Assembly (NCBI GenBank): GCA_026018925.1
Contig: JAKSZU010000013.1
Span: 2,170,001 to 2,234,000, forward strand
DNA: 64,000 nucleotides
From: Tupaia tana
Taxonomy: Eukaryota > Chordata > Mammalia > Scandentia > Tupaiidae
Reading direction: 5' to 3'
Shown here: positions 9,058 to 21,514 of the stretch, one piece after another
How positions within the stretch are numbered: position 1 is the stretch's first letter
How the letters are laid out: each line of letters begins with the position of its first letter
Translations under genes and position numbers: made by a program
Notes under the pieces: model-generated
The model's database searches: none
Told to the model about the DNA's origin: nothing
Seen by the model: the letters and a program-made list of their open reading frames with translations, nothing else

Positions 9058-12000
9058 TTTTTATGGCTAAATAATATTCTATGTAGTATATGTGCCACAC
9101 TTTTTCAATCCATTTATCAGTTTGTGGATATTTGGGTTGGTTTCATGTCTTAGCAATCGTGAATAATGTTGCAATGAAAATAGTTGTGCAAGCACTTTTC
9201 CAACTGAGTGCTCTCCTGTCCTTTAAGTAGATACCCAGGAGTGGAATTGCTGGGTCATACAGTAGTTCTATTTGAAGGTCTTTGAGGAACCTCCATATCA
9301 TTCTCCACAGTGACTAGGCCAATCTACATTCCCACCAACAGTGTAGGAGTGTTCCCCTTTCACCACATCCCCTCCAGCGCTTATCATTATTTATTTAATC
9401 TTCTCCATTTTGACTGGGGTTAGGTGGTATGTCATTGTGGTTTTGATCTGCACCTCATTATGATGAGGGATGTTGAGCATTTTTTCATATGCTTCTTGGC
9501 TGTTCGTATGCCTTTCTTAGAGAGTTGTTTATTCAGCTCATTTTCCCATCTTTTAATTGGGTTAATCATTTTCTTCCGGGTAAGCTGCTTGAGTTCCCTG
9601 TGTATTCTAGTTATCAGTCCCTTAACTGAGGCACAGTTAACAAAAATTCTCTCCCATTCCAAGAGTTGTCGATTCACACTAATTATGGTGTACTTAGCTG
9701 TGCAAAAACTCCTTAATCTGATGTCATCCCACCTGTCTATCTTGGGGATTATTGCCTGTGCTTTGGGGGTCTTAAGAAGTATTTTCCTACCCCAATGTCT
9801 CCCAGAGTTTCCCCAGTGTTTTCCATCAGTAGTTTTATAGTTTGCGGTGTTAGGTTTAGATGTTTGATCCACTTTGAGTTGATTTTTGTTAGTGGTGATA
9901 GATAGGGGTTCAGATTCATCTTTCTTAGGTGGATACCCAGTTTTTCCAACACCATTTGCTAAAGAAGTTTCCCTTTTCCCACTGATTGACTGGTAATCGT
10001 TGTCAGAGATGAGTTGGCTGTATCTTTTTGGGTTTATTTCTAGAATCTCTACTCTGTTCCATTGGTCCTCATGTCTGTTTTTGTGCCAGTACCGTGCTGT
10101 TTTGATGATCACAGCTTTGTAATATATTTTGGGGTAAGGAAGTGAGATGCCATCTACTTCAGTCTTCTTGTGTAGGATGGCTTTAGCAAAATGGGGTCTT
10201 TTATGGTTCCAGACAAATTCTATGATTGTCTTTTCTAGGTCTGTGAAGAATGTCTCTTGTAATTTTATAGGGATTGCATTAAACAAGTAGATTAATTTGT
10301 GTAGGATTGCCATTTTGATTATATTGATTCTGCCAATCCAGGAACATGGAATATTCTTTTTAGTTTCCTTTTCAATTTCCTTTTTAAGTTTTTCATAGTT
10401 TTCCTTGAAGAGGTCTTTGACTTCCTTGGTTAGTTTTATTCCTAGATATCTTATACTTCTTTTGGCTATGGTAAATGGAATTATATTCTTCACTTCTGTC
10501 TCTGTCTGCTTGTTGTTTGTATATAGAAGTGCTATAGATTTTTGCAAGTTAATTTTGTATCCTGCCACTTTACTGTATGCATTTATTACTTTGAGAAGTT
10601 TTTTCATGGATACTCTTGGGTCTTCTGTGTATACAGTTATGTCATCTGCAAACAGAGATAATTTCAGCTCTTCTTTCCCTGTTGGAATGCCTTTTATTTC
10701 CTTCTCTTGCCTGATCACATTGGCTAGAACTTCCAGTACTGTATTGAATAGGAGCAGAGAAAGTGGGCAACCTTATCTTGTACTTGTTTTTAGTGGAAAA
10801 GCTTTCAGCTTTTCCCCAATCATTATAATATTAGCTGTAGGTTTTTCATAAATGGCATTTATTATGCTGAGAAATGGTCCTTCTATGCCAATTTTACTGG
10901 GAGTCTTGATCATAAGGCCATGTAGTATTTTGTCAAATGCTTTTTCTGCATTGATTGAAATGATCGTATAGTTTTTTTCTTTCTTTCTCTTGATATGATG
11001 TATTACATTTATGGCTTTGCACATCAGAGATATAGGTCTGTAGTTTTTCTTTTTTGTTGTATCCTTATCCATTTTGGGAATGAGGGTAATGGAGGCTTCA
11101 TAGAACAAATTTGGAAGGATTCCTTTCTTTTGGATCTCTAGAAACAGTGTGAGTAGGATGGGGGTTACCTCTTCTTTAAAAGTTTTGTAAAATTCAGCGA
11201 CCAGCAGTTTGCGTAATGGCTATGTTGCTGGACTCCCACGTAGTCGACCGCAGTTTGAGTCCCAGACCCGGTGGCTTAAACTCACGCCGGGCGTGTGTGT
11301 GTGCGTACCCAAGATCCCGAGAGGAGAATGGAGGAGAAGGGATTGCGGCATGGCCATCCCCCCGGGGGGTGATTTCCTGCTTTCTGTCTCTCTGTCTCTC
11401 TCTGTCTGTCTGGCTAGTGCACGTGCCCTAAAGCAAAAAACTCTCCAAAAAAAGAAAAAAAAAAGTTTTGTAAAATTCAGAAGTAAAGCCATCGAGGCCT
11501 GGACTTTTCTTTCTTGGGAGGTTATTTATTACTGATTCAATCTCATTGCTTGTTATAGGTCTATTCAGGCTTTCGATATCCTCCTGAGTCAATCTTGGTA
11601 GATTATATGTGTCCAGGAATTTGTCCATCTCATCCAGGTTTTCTTCTTTGTTGGCATATAGTTGCTCATAGTATCCTTTAATGATGTTTTGCGTTTCTGT
11701 TATGTCTGTTGTAATGTTGCCTGATTTGTTATGAATTTGACTTATATGGTTCCTTTCTCTCTTCTTAATTAGTCTGGCTAATGGTGTGCCAATCTTGTTT
11801 ATCTTTTCAAAGAACCAGCTTTTGCTTTCATTTATTTTCTGTATAGTTTGCTTATTTTCTATTTCATTTATTTCTGCTCGAATCTTTATTATTTCTTTTC
11901 TCTTGGCATTTTTTGGACATTTTTGTTGTTGTTTTTCCAGTTCCCTGAGACATGATGTTAGGTTGTGCTTTTGCCACCTTTCCTTCTTTTTCTTGTGCGC

Positions 12001-12911
12001 ACTAATTGCTATGAACTTCCCTCTTAGGACTGCTTTTGCAGTATCCCATAGATGATGGAAACTTGTGTATTCATTATCATTAGTTTCCATGAATCTTTTG
12101 ATTTCCGTATTAACCTCTGCGGTAGTCATGGAGTCATTCAGAAGCAGGTTATTTAGTTTCCATGTATTTATATATTTTCAAGGATTTTTCCTGAGATTAA
12201 TATTGAGTTTAATTCCATCATGGTCGAATAAGATGCTGGATATAGTTTCTATGCCTTTGAATGTGTAAAGGCTGGTTTTGTGCCCTATCATGTGATCAAT
12301 CTTTGAGAAAGTACTCGCGGGGCTGAGAAAAATGTATATTTTGTGGTTTTTGCGTAGAAAGTTCTATAGATGTCTATCAAGTCCATCTGTTTTATGGTGT
12401 CATTTAGGTCCTGAGTTTATTTTTTGACTCATTGACCTGTCTAAAGGAGATAAATAGGGTGTTGAGATCAACAATCATAGTGTTACAGTCTGTCTCTCCT
12501 TTCAGAGCTTGCAGTCTTTTCTTTACATATTTGGGTGTTCCTGAGTTCAGTGCATAGATATTTATAACCGTTATATCTTCTTGTTGAATTAGCCCTTTTC
12601 TACTATATAATGCCCTTCTTTGTCTTTTTCTTACAGTTTTTGTCTTAAAGCCTATTTTGTCCGAAATCAGTATAGTGACTCCCGCTCTTTTTTGGTTTCC
12701 ATTTGCATGGAATACCTTTTTCCAGCCCTTCACTTTTAGTCTGTGTATGTCTTTATCTGTGATATGAGTTTCTTGTAGGCAGCAGATGGAGGGTTTCTGA
12801 TTTTTAATCCACTCAGCCAGTCTGTGTCTCTTGATTGGAGAATTTAATCCATTGACATTCACTGCTATTATCTATATTTCCAGACTTGTCCCTACCATTG
12901 AGTTGGCCATA
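9058..12911 (-). pseudogene. LINE-1 no. 1 ORF2 (endonuclease/reverse transcriptase), broken
   Basis: ORF2p nicks target DNA and reverse-transcribes its own RNA. Visible in order on the minus strand are the endonuclease start (NVNGLNSPIKRHRL; CLQETHI with the catalytic Glu) at 12862-12404, the region before the reverse transcriptase at 12129-11428 ([15 protein letters not shown]), RT fingers at 11108-10773 (NYRPISLM), and the palm with the FADD motif near 10650 in the longest open stretch, 10718-9432. Frameshifts separate these blocks. A SINE-L (11198-11460) splits the region just after the FTSEFYK motif. Confidence 0.9.
11198..11460 (+). mobile_element. SINE-L, type b, inside L1 no. 1 ORF2
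   Basis: Exact 20-bp duplication starting AAAAGTTTTGTAAAATTCAG at 11178-11197 and 11461-11480. It inserted in ORF2 coding sequence, so it postdates L1 no. 1. Confidence 0.96.
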
Positions 12912-12964
12912 ATCCTGGTTGTTTTTGTTCTCTTATTGCTGTCTTTCTCTCTTTAGTTTTCTTG

Positions 12965-13255
12965 ATATAGTACTCCTTTCAGAATTTCTTGAAGAGCTGG
13001 TCTGGAGTTGATAAATTCTGTCAAGTTTTGGGGACCAGTAATTAGCATAATGGCTATGTCACTGGACTACCATGTAGGTGACCGCGGTTTGCGTCCCGGA
13101 CCCGGTGGCTTAAAACTCACTCCGGGTGCGTGTGCGTGTGTGCCCAAGATCCTGAGAGGAGAATGGAGGAGAAGGGATTGCGGTGTGGCCATCCCCCCGG
13201 GGGTGATTTCTCGCTTTCTGTCTCTCTGTCTGTCTGACGAGCGCATGCGCCCTAT

Positions 13256-13306
<51 letters not shown>

Positions 13307-14051
13307 CTATCAGGTTTTGTTTATCCGAGAACATTTTTATTTTCTTTTTCCATATGAGGAATAATCTTGCTGGGTGTAGTATTCTTGGTTGAAATTGTTT
13401 TTTATTTAACACTTTGACTATATTTCCCCATTCTTTCCTTGTTTTCATTGTTTCTGATGAGAGGTCTAGTGTTAGTCTGATGGGATAGCCTTTGTAAGTG
13501 ATTTGATGTTTCTCTCTTGCCAATCTTAGTATCTTGTCTTTTTCGTTTTGGTCAATCTAGCTAAAATGTGTTGTGGAGAGGATCTTCTTGGATTAATTCT
13601 CCTTGGGGGTTCTTTGTATTTCTTAGGTCTGGAATGTTTGAGTGCCTCTCTTACTTGGAAAGTTTTCTGCCAGGATTTCATGGAATATATTATCAATACC
13701 TTTTGAAACTCGACCTTCTGCATGGTCTAGCCTACTTTTGATACTTTCAAGGAAGTTTTTAATTTCCTGTATTATAGCTTTCATGTCTAACAGTTCCATT
13801 TGGTTCTTTTTTATGGGGTCCAATTCTTCTTTCATATTGTGGAAAGACTTCCTCATTTCTTGGAGCTCAATGTCTCTTTTCTCTTGCATCTCATAGAATT
13901 TTGTTACCATAAATATTCTAAATTCTTTTTCTGACATTTCGGTAACATGCTCTAAATTTTCCCTACTTGGAGACAGTTTACATTGTTCCCTTGGTGAAGA
14001 TGTACTACTTGATTTTCTCATCCTTGAGGCTCTTCTTCGATTTTTAGTCAT
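12965..14051 (-). pseudogene. LINE-1 no. 1 ORF1 (RNA-binding protein), internally deleted
   Basis: ORF1p is the trimeric RNA chaperone of the L1 particle. The N-terminus starts MTKNRRRASRMRK, followed by a heptad-rich coiled coil (EKRDIELQEMRKSFHNM). The sequence then jumps from the coiled coil (RLDHAEGRV) straight into the NIFHEILAENFP segment. Compared with L1 no. 2, roughly 150 bases covering the end of the coiled coil and the start of the RRM (the ITGIPEEE stretch) are missing without breaking the frame. The C-terminal domain (YKGYPIRLTLDLSSET) follows in another frame and is cut by a SINE at 13031. Confidence 0.85.
13031..13302 (+). mobile_element. SINE-L, type a, inside L1 no. 1 ORF1
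   Basis: Duplication AAATTCTGTCAAGTTTTG at 13013-13030, repeated with two changes at 13303-13320. The tail is an uninterrupted run of about 45 A, typical of a recent insertion. Confidence 0.93.
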
Positions 14052-14798
14052 TTGGTAATATATTCACTTCTGGTCAATTTGTTGGAGAGGGATTCAGTGA
14101 CTGTGACCTCGTGTGTTTCCCCCACTGTGAAGTAATTTGGTGCTATTTTTTCCCTTCTATTAAGTCCTCAAATGCGGGAATCACAGGAGGAGTTTTACAA
14201 TTGGATTTGTAAAGGGGAATTTAACTATTTTTGCAACCACTACAGTGATGTGCAAATTCTCTAAAATTCCCAATGCTCAGATGGTTAGCTACTATTCATT
14301 CACCCTCTAGGCAGAGGGTAAGGGCTAAGAAGTAAAACAGAAAAGTAAGGCAAAGAAAAAGAAAGTAGAAAATAGAAATAGGTAGAGGGGGCAAAAAAAA
14401 AAAAAAAGAATGAAATTGCTAGAAGAAAAAGAGGAAAAATGAAAAAAATCACTTCAAAAAAAAAAAAAAAAAAGGGATGAGAATAGAAAACTGCCAAAAA
14501 CAGACACAGGTGGAGATGCCTAGCAGTTTTCTGCCCTAGGTGAGAAAAAAGACAGAGATTAACAAGAAAAAGGGCCAAGGACGGCAGAGAGCTCTTTTTC
14601 AAAAAGTGAAAAAATAGTTAGAAGGGGCAAAGGAGAGCAAGAGGGAGCAAAGCAGCTATCCTACCTGGCTGGTGCTGGGTCTGGGACGGGGGACATTAGC
14701 TGGAGGAGACTTCACAGTCATAAAGTTGAACACCGAGGCCAAAAACAGGCAAAGGTGGAGATGCCTAGCAGCTTTCTGCCCTGGCTGGTGCTGGGTCT
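14052..14798 (-). promoter_or_regulatory. LINE-1 no. 1 5'UTR with repeated units
   Basis: Between the ORF1 start and the upstream duplication, one segment occurs twice, 245 bp apart: CCAAAAACAG...GGTGGAGATGCCTAGCAG at about 14494 and 14739. A second shared word, CTGGCTGGTGCTGGGTCT, is at 14665 and 14781. L1 promoters of some mammals consist of tandem monomers; this looks like one full and one partial unit. Two A runs (14393-14407, 14457-14473) lie inside. Confidence 0.65.
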
Positions 14799-14815
14799 CA
14801 ATTCCAGTTATTTTT

Positions 14816-15470
14816 AAACAGAAGTTTTATCTTTTCAATAAGGACCAGAACGATCTTGTTAATAAATTATTGTTCAGGATAAATTCAGAAACCCAAACTG
14901 CTAACTCAGGAACAAAACCATCCCAATTCAGGAGGGTTCTGTGAGGGTTTATCTAGTCAGACAGGTAGTTAATTAACACTTTAAGTTCCTTTCTTTCCAA
15001 ACCTTTTCAGCCAACTTCAGAATGTTTATATTTTACTTTATTGCTGCTAGAGGTAAAATATCAAGAGTGTAGTTAATAGGATTTAAAGTGACATGGGAAA
15101 ATCAAGTCGTATACTAGAGTTCCTTTTCAAAATCACAGAGAAGGAAGAGTTACCTGATTAAATAAGTTTAGAGTTGAATAATAAATATTCAAGTTTTTAC
15201 TATTAATATTCCATAGAAAATGGGCTAGCTTTTAAGTTGCATTTTGCCTTTTAACCTCAGACTTTCTAGCTATTATATCTACTGCTAGTGAGCAGATACA
15301 TTTTGACTATTAAATTATCCTTCTTTTGAATTATTCAGTATTCTTGTGTTCCTTCCAAATTCTTTATGTTCTATGAGAAATTGCACTCAAATGACTCAGG
15401 CCATAGATTATATTTATTTATACTGGGTATTGAAAACTACAGTAGGATGTAATTTTGCATACAGTAAAAA
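14816..15470. other. Intron sequence, nothing recognised
   Basis: AT-rich; I see no coding exon or repeat family. Confidence 0.45.
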
Positions 15471-15474
15471 AAGT

Positions 15475-15725
15475 AGGAACCAGTCAATGGTGTAATGATT
15501 ATGTCGCTGGACTCCCACATAGTCGACCATGTTTCGAGTCCTGGACCTGGTGGCTTAAAACTCACGCTGGGCACATGTGTGTGCATGCCCAAAATTTCTG
15601 AGAGGAGACTGGAGAAGAAGGGATTGAGGCATAACCATGTTCCCTAGGGGGGTGATTTCTTGTTTTCTGTCTCTCTGTCTCACTGGTAAGCGTAGTATAG
15701 CAAATCTCTCTCTCTCAAAAAAAAT
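15475..15725 (+). mobile_element. SINE-L, moderately diverged
   Basis: The head GGAACCAGTCAATGGTG and body are complete. The CT tract is shortened and the end reads TATAGCAAATCTCTCTC. Confidence 0.88.
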
Positions 15726-15800
15726 ATAGATAGTATAAAAGTAAATTCCTGAAAATGTGCATAATAGTAATAATTATAGTCTTTAGAAAATTGTATTTTT

Positions 15801-16060
15801 GGGACCAACAGTTGGCGTAATGGCTGTTGTTGCTGGACTCCCATGTAGTAGACCGCAGTTCGAGTCTTGGACTCACTGGCTTAAACTCACGCCAGGGGCG
15901 TGTGCGTGCATGCCCAAGATCCCAAGAGGAGATTGGAGGAGAAGGAATTGCGGCATGGCCATCTTCCCTGGGGGATGATTTCTTGCTTTCTGTCTATCTC
16001 CCTCTCTATTTCTGGCAAGCACATGTGCCCTATAGCAAAAACCTCTCAAAAAATAAAAAA
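15801..16060 (+). mobile_element. SINE-L, type b
   Basis: Flanks AGAAAATTGTATTTTT (15785-15800) and AGAAAATTGCATTTTT (from 16061) form the duplication. The head GGGACCAACAGTTGGCG has a B box TTCGAGTC. Confidence 0.9.
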
Positions 16061-16064
16061 AGAA

Positions 16065-17370
16065 AATTGCATTTTTAATCCTATAGAAGTAAAACATTAA
16101 ATATGAAAATTTAGAACGCACCAATAAGCCAAAAATTTTAAAAATCCACAAAATTAGTTTAACTGTCAAATTGGCATTGAGTGATTTGTGAATCAGACAG
16201 CATGACAGCTAAAGATTTTAAAAGACACTCTGATAAACTTAGCAGGCTTGTGTTTATGTAAGTACACATTATTATGTTCACACATTATGACAGAATCACC
16301 CAGTGGTACATTTCTCAAAACACTAAGCAACATGTAAGTAATGATGGAAAATACAGAAGTGTACAGAAAAAGAAGTCATCCATATTCCCATGGTAGTCAG
16401 GTTCTTCCAAGTCCTTTTACTGTGCATATTTAATTTTACATTTTGTATATGCTCATTTATATTTGACTTCATTTAAATTATAGAAATTTTTACCATTTTA
16501 AGTTGATTTTTAATATTTTAATGTATTACTGAAACAATGGACTGCCTGCAGCTAAGGCCAGCACGTATCTTTCCAGACTTCTCAGCCGAAATCTGCAGTC
16601 CCCCCTCTTCAAGTCTCCTAGGTGCGGGCCACCCTAATTGGATAGTTGATGTATTTATTGTCATTACTGGTGTCATTTCTTGAATGGGTACTGTGTTTTT
16701 GGTACTTCAGTGTCCTTACCTGAATAAGAGTATCTTCACCATGTCCTATGGAACATTGTTCTTAGACTGCAATTTCTTTCTTGTTACCCCCTAACCAGTT
16801 TTCTCAGATCCCCATGCTGACTAATCTGTATGTCCTCTGTTCCATATACTTTGCAAAGATCCTAGCGTGTCTCTAATTTAGCCTGCCTTATTTTGTCTGT
16901 CAAAGGCTGTGCAAAATCAGCTGACTCTAGTTCAGTGTTTTTTTTTTTTTTTTTTTTTTTCTTTTGAACAATAGCTCTTTGGAAACAAATGATAAGCAAG
17001 GACCACAGGGGAGGTTTGCTAACTTGAGTGTATTCCCTGGTGCACGTGGGAAAAGCATTCTTATTTAGATCATTTTCTTCTATAACACCTGATGCAAATG
17101 ACTAGATAGTTCAAAACAGGGAATGAGAGTTCTACTAATTATTTGTTGATTTTGGAAGAGTGGATGTCCTTTGGTTTGAATTGTTAAAAAGGTTATAGAG
17201 TAATTACACTTTAACCTATATCTTCTAAATTCTGTCTTCTAAATGATTACACTTGAATCAGTGGTAGCCCTCCTTAATAAGCAAATCAACTTAAATGCCC
17301 ATGAAAGTAGTGAAGATGAAGATAAAATTGAACTATTTTTCTTTATATTTAATTGTACAATATTTAAATT
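16065..17370. other. Intron sequence without recognised elements
   Basis: No gene signal. A T run of about 22 bases starts at 16939. The rest is unique-looking AT-rich DNA. Confidence 0.4.
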
Positions 17371-17371
17371 T

Positions 17372-17628
17372 TCTTTCTTATTTTTTTTTTAAGAGAGATT
17401 TTTGCTACAGCGCGTGTGTGCTTGCCAGAGGGACAGAAAGCGAGAAATCACCCCCAAGAGGGGATGGCCATGCTGCAGTCCATTCTTCCCCATTCTCCTC
17501 TCAGGATTTTTGGGCACACACATACCCCGCACCTAGCATGAGTTTCAAGCCCCTGGGTCCAGGACTCGAACCACAGTTGGTCATGTGGGAGTCCAGTGCT
17601 TTAATCACTTTGCCTCCTGCTGGCTCCT
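17372..17628 (-). mobile_element. SINE-L, older
   Basis: Complete: T tail, CTACAGCGCGTGTGTGC, body, and the head ending GGAGCCAGCAGGAGGC. Confidence 0.85.
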
Positions 17629-17646
17629 TATACTTCTTAATTTTTT

Positions 17647-17894
17647 AATTTTATTTTATTTTTGCCATAGGACATGTACGCTTTCCCGGGAGACAGCGAG
17701 CGAAAGCAAAAAAGTCACCCCCTCTGGAGGGGGGCTGGTCATATCTTAATCCCTTTTCCATTCTCTCAGAAGGTTTTTGGGCACGCATGAACATATACCT
17801 GGTGTGTTTTTCAAGCCGTCAGGTTCAGGACTCTCACCGTGGTCAGTCATGTGAGAATCCAGTGCCTTACCCACAATGCCATCCGCTGGCCCCT
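17647..17894 (-). mobile_element. SINE-L, older
   Basis: It follows the previous copy in the same orientation after an AT spacer. The head ends GGGGCCAGCGGATGGC; the body has many substitutions. Confidence 0.82.
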
Positions 17895-18278
17895 GCAAAT
17901 ATGTTTTAAATTTTGATTTTATTATTCTTTATATTATGTAAAAATATTAATTTTTGTATGTTAGTTGTGTATACCACACCTTGTTAAATTGGCATATTAT
18001 TTCTAGTAGATATCTTGCAGATTTCACTGTATATTCTATGGAGAGGAATATGTTATCTCTGAATAAACATAATTTTACTTCTTTTCCAGTGGAAACCTTA
18101 TATTCTTTTTCTTGCATTATTACTATGGCTAGAATGTCATTCATGTGGAATAGAAGTGGTGAGACATGCTTTTCTCACCAGGGGAAAAAATACATTGAAT
18201 TGAATGAAATATAACCTATCAAAATTTGTGAGCCACACTTAAAGCAGTGCTGAGAGGGACACAAGGCTGATTCAATAT

Positions 18279-18534
18279 ATTTTTTTTTTTTTTGGAGAGG
18301 TTTTCGCTATAGGGCGCGTGCGCTCGCCAGACAGAGACAGAGAGACAGAAAGCGAGAAATCACCCCCCAGGGGGGATGGTCACGCCGTAATCCCTTCTCC
18401 TCCATTCTCTCGGGATCTTGGGCACACACGCACACGCGCCTGGCGTGAGTTTTAAGCCACCGAGTCCGGGACGTGAACCGCGGTCGACTACGTGGGAGTC
18501 CAGCGACATAGCCATTACGCTAACTGCTGGTTCC
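18279..18534 (-). mobile_element. SINE-L, young type a
   Basis: Exact duplication CAAGGCTGATTCAATAT at 18262-18278 and 18535-18551. Confidence 0.95.
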
Positions 18535-18799
18535 CAAGGCTGATTCAATATTTGAAATTCAGTCAGTGTAATCCACCATATTAACATGATTAAAAAATTG
18601 ATGCATAAAAAGAGTTAATGCAACTCAACACCCACTCATTATTTTTTAAAAAAAAAACAACTCAGGAAATTAGGAATACAGGGGAATTGCTTCATCTTGA
18701 AAAGGGGCATTGTTTTTTTACAAAACTTAGAGAAATACAGTTAAAATGTAAACTTTCAGAAATACAATTTTCTTTTTTTACATTTCTTTCTTTGTTGTG

Positions 18800-18883
18800 A
18801 TTTTCACACTGCAGGTCCAGGACTTGAATCATAGTAGACTGTGTGAGAGTTCACATCTTAGCCACCGGGCCACCTGCTGGCCT
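18800..18883 (-). mobile_element. SINE head fragment
   Basis: Only the tRNA-like head remains (GGACTTGAATCATAG to CCACCTGCTGGCC). 3' truncated or deleted. Confidence 0.65.
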
Positions 18884-19504
18884 TACAGTTGGTTTTATAT
18901 ATCAGTGTTATATCCTGCTACCTTTGTGAACTTGTGTATATTCTTTTTTACATGTTGTTGGATTCAGTTTGCTAATATGTTTTGAGGATTTTTGCATCTA
19001 TTCCCATAAGAGGTATTGGTTTGGATTTGCTTGTGATTTCTTTTTTCATTTTGGTCCCTGTAATACTGTGCTCATCGAATGAATTCTGATATGTTCTCTA
19101 TTCTTCTAGCTTTCAAAAGAGTTCAAGAAGGATTGGTGATAATTCTTTAATTGTTAGAACTCACCAGTGAAGCCATCCTGGCATGGCTTTTCTTTATGAG
19201 AAGGTTTTCTTGAAATTGTAATTTTATTTCTTGTTGTGAGTCTGTTAAGATTTTCTATTTCTCCTTTTGGCAGTCTGCTTCTTTCTAGGAATCTGTTTCA
19301 CCTGTTACTTATTTGTTGGCATATGTTTTTCCATAATATTCTCTTTTTTTTCATTATTATTCAGTTGTTAATTATGTCCCCTTTTATTCCTGACTTAGTG
19401 ATGTGAGACTGCTCTTTTTCTTGGTCAGTCTATCTAAAATTTTATCAATTTTGATGCTACTTTCAAAGAAGTAACTTTTGATGTCATTGTTTCTGTTATT
19501 TTTT

Positions 19505-19680
19505 AAAATAATTATTTATTTTATTTTATTCATTCATTGATTTTAATTTGACCAAAGAGACACACACATGTGCACATGGCGAGAGAAGGTGAGAAAGCAA
19601 GCCACCAAATCTGGGATTCGAACCATGGTCAGCCACGTGGCAGTGTCCAGCATCTTAACCTCCATGCCACCTGCTGGTCC
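19505..19680 (-). mobile_element. SINE-S
   Basis: Flanked by TGTTTCTGTTATTT at 19488-19501 and from 19681. Tail TTATTTATTTTATTTTATTC, head with GGGATTCGAACCATGG. Confidence 0.9.
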
Positions 19681-19817
19681 CTGTTTCTGTTATTTATTCA
19701 CAATTTCATTCACTCTAATCTTTTTTATTTTCCACCTTCTTGTTTTGAGTTTATTTTACTCTTCCTTTTTTCAGTTACTTAAAGGTAGATTAGATTATTG
19801 ATTTGTGATCTTTCTCC

Positions 19818-20054
19818 TTTTTTAAAATTCACTATAGGGTGTGCATACTTGTCAAAGAGAGAGGGAAAGTGAGAAAGCATTCCCCATAGGTGATGGTTAT
19901 GCTGTAATCTCTTCTCTGTTCTCTTTCAGGATTTTGTGTGTACCCACACTCACACACACGGTGTGTTTTTCAGGCCTTGAGGTCTGGGACTTGAACCGTA
20001 TAGTTGGCCATGTGGGATCCAGCTACCTTAATCACCATACCACTGGCTGAACCT
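19818..20054 (-). mobile_element. SINE-L relic, older subfamily
   Basis: Complete but diverged, with the GGATCCAGCTACC old-head signature and TTTTTCAGGCC at the head-body joint. Confidence 0.8.
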
Positions 20055-20419
20055 TTTTCTAATATGCATTTACAGCTCTGCATTTCCCTCTGAGTAATAC
20101 TAGAAATAGTTTAATTTCATAACTTTTGGTATTTCATATGTTTGTTTTTAGTCATCTTTGAAGTATTTTTGTATTGTATTTTCTTCTTTAACCTTTACTT
20201 GGTTATTTAAACAATCATTGTTTAATTTTGTGACTTTCCCATGTTTTCTTCCTGTTGATGTCTTATTTAATTTCTTTGTGGTCAGAGAAGGTACTTTGTA
20301 TAATTTCATTCTTTTTTAATTTATTGAAGCTTACCCTAGAGAATGTTGCATGTACACCAAATTTATATTTTGCTGTCATTAGATTTAGGATTTTCTGTAG
20401 GTATCTGTTAGGACTAGGT

Positions 20420-20424
<5 letters not shown>

Positions 20425-20465
<41 letters not shown>

Positions 20466-20711
20466 GGTTTTTGCTATAGGGCGCATGCGCTCGCCAGACA
20501 GACAGAGAGAGACAGAGAGATAGAAAGCAGGAAATCACCCCCCAGGGGGGATGGTCACGCCGCAATCCCTTCTCCTCCATTCTCCTCTCGGGATCTTGGG
20601 CACGCACGCACACGCGCCCGGCGTGAGTTTAAGCCGCCGGGTCCGGGACTCGAACCGCGGTCGACTACGTGGGAGTCCAGCGACATAGCCATTACGCTAA
20701 CTGCTGGTCCC
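20425..20711 (-). mobile_element. SINE-L, young type b, near consensus
   Basis: Exact duplication AGGACTAGGTAATTT at 20410-20424 and 20712-20726. The T tract before the body is over 40 bases. The head reads, in reverse, GACTCGAACCGCGGTCGAC, an intact B box. One of the least diverged copies here. Confidence 0.96.
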
Positions 20712-21138
20712 AGGACTAGGTAATTTATGGTATTATGCAAGTCTTTTATTTTCTTGTTGATTTTCTGTTTCATTTTTCCCTCTGTTACTGAAATTGGGGT
20801 ATTGAAGTCTCCACTATTGTTGAATTGTCTGTTTCTCCCTTCAGTTTTGTCAGTTTTTACATCATATATTTTGAAACTTTGTCCTTAAGTATGTGTATTT
20901 TTATAATTATTGTTTCTTCCTCATAAATTGACCCTTTTATCATTTAAAGTGTTCTTTTGTTTCGTCTCACAGTATTTTGTGTGATATTAGTATACTATTT
21001 TAGCTCTATTTTGATTACTGCTTCCATGGTATATGCTTTTCTATTCTTTTATTTTCAACTTTTACTTTACTGTCTTTGAATCCAAAGTGTCTTTCTTGCA
21101 GGCAAGATGTAGTTGGGGCTTATTTTCATTATTAGTTT

Positions 21139-21374
21139 TTAATTTGCTATAGTGTGTGTCCACTCACTTGAAAGACAGAGAGGGAAAGTGAGAAAGCACC
21201 TTCTAGGGGGGATGGCCACTCCACAATCCCTTCTTCCCTATTCTCCTCGGGATTTTGGGCACACACACACATGCATCTGGCTTGTTTTTCAAGCTGCCAG
21301 GTCCAGGACTCGAATCACATAATCAGACATGTGGGATCTAGCTGCCTTAACCACCATGCCACAAGCTGGCCCCC
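21139..21374 (-). mobile_element. SINE-L relic, older subfamily
   Basis: Starts TTTAATTTGCTATAGTGTG and ends CATGCCACAAGCTGGCCCC, with the GGGATCTAGCTGCC head signature. Confidence 0.8.
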
Positions 21375-21514
21375 AATCCATTTACTTTTAATGTGATTAA
21401 ATTAAATTAAATTCTGATTTATGTTTCCTCTTTTCATATTTATTCTTTACATGTTTTATGTCTTTTCTAGTCCTTTAGTCCTCTGTTCCTGCTTTTTTGT
21501 GTGTTAGGTATATT

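Larger units (their letters stand above)
8438..14798 (-). mobile_element. Full-length LINE-1 no. 1 (antisense to PTPDC1)
   Basis: On the minus strand this runs 5'UTR (14052-14798), ORF1 (12965-14051), ORF2 (about 9058-12911), 3'UTR. A 17-bp duplication, CAATTCCAGTTATTTTT, at 8421-8437 and 14799-14815 proves a single full-length insertion. Three SINEs inserted later (8786, 11198, 13031). Frameshifts and stops break ORF2 and ORF1 has lost an internal block, so it cannot move by itself. Without the later SINEs the element is about 5.7 kb. Confidence 0.95.

Noticed and set aside
9424-10851. Open frames on the + strand across the L1s (for example 9424-9840, 10405-10851, 29742-30245, 43000-43548)
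   Set aside because: These are the antisense of L1 ORF2; the real product is on the minus strand.
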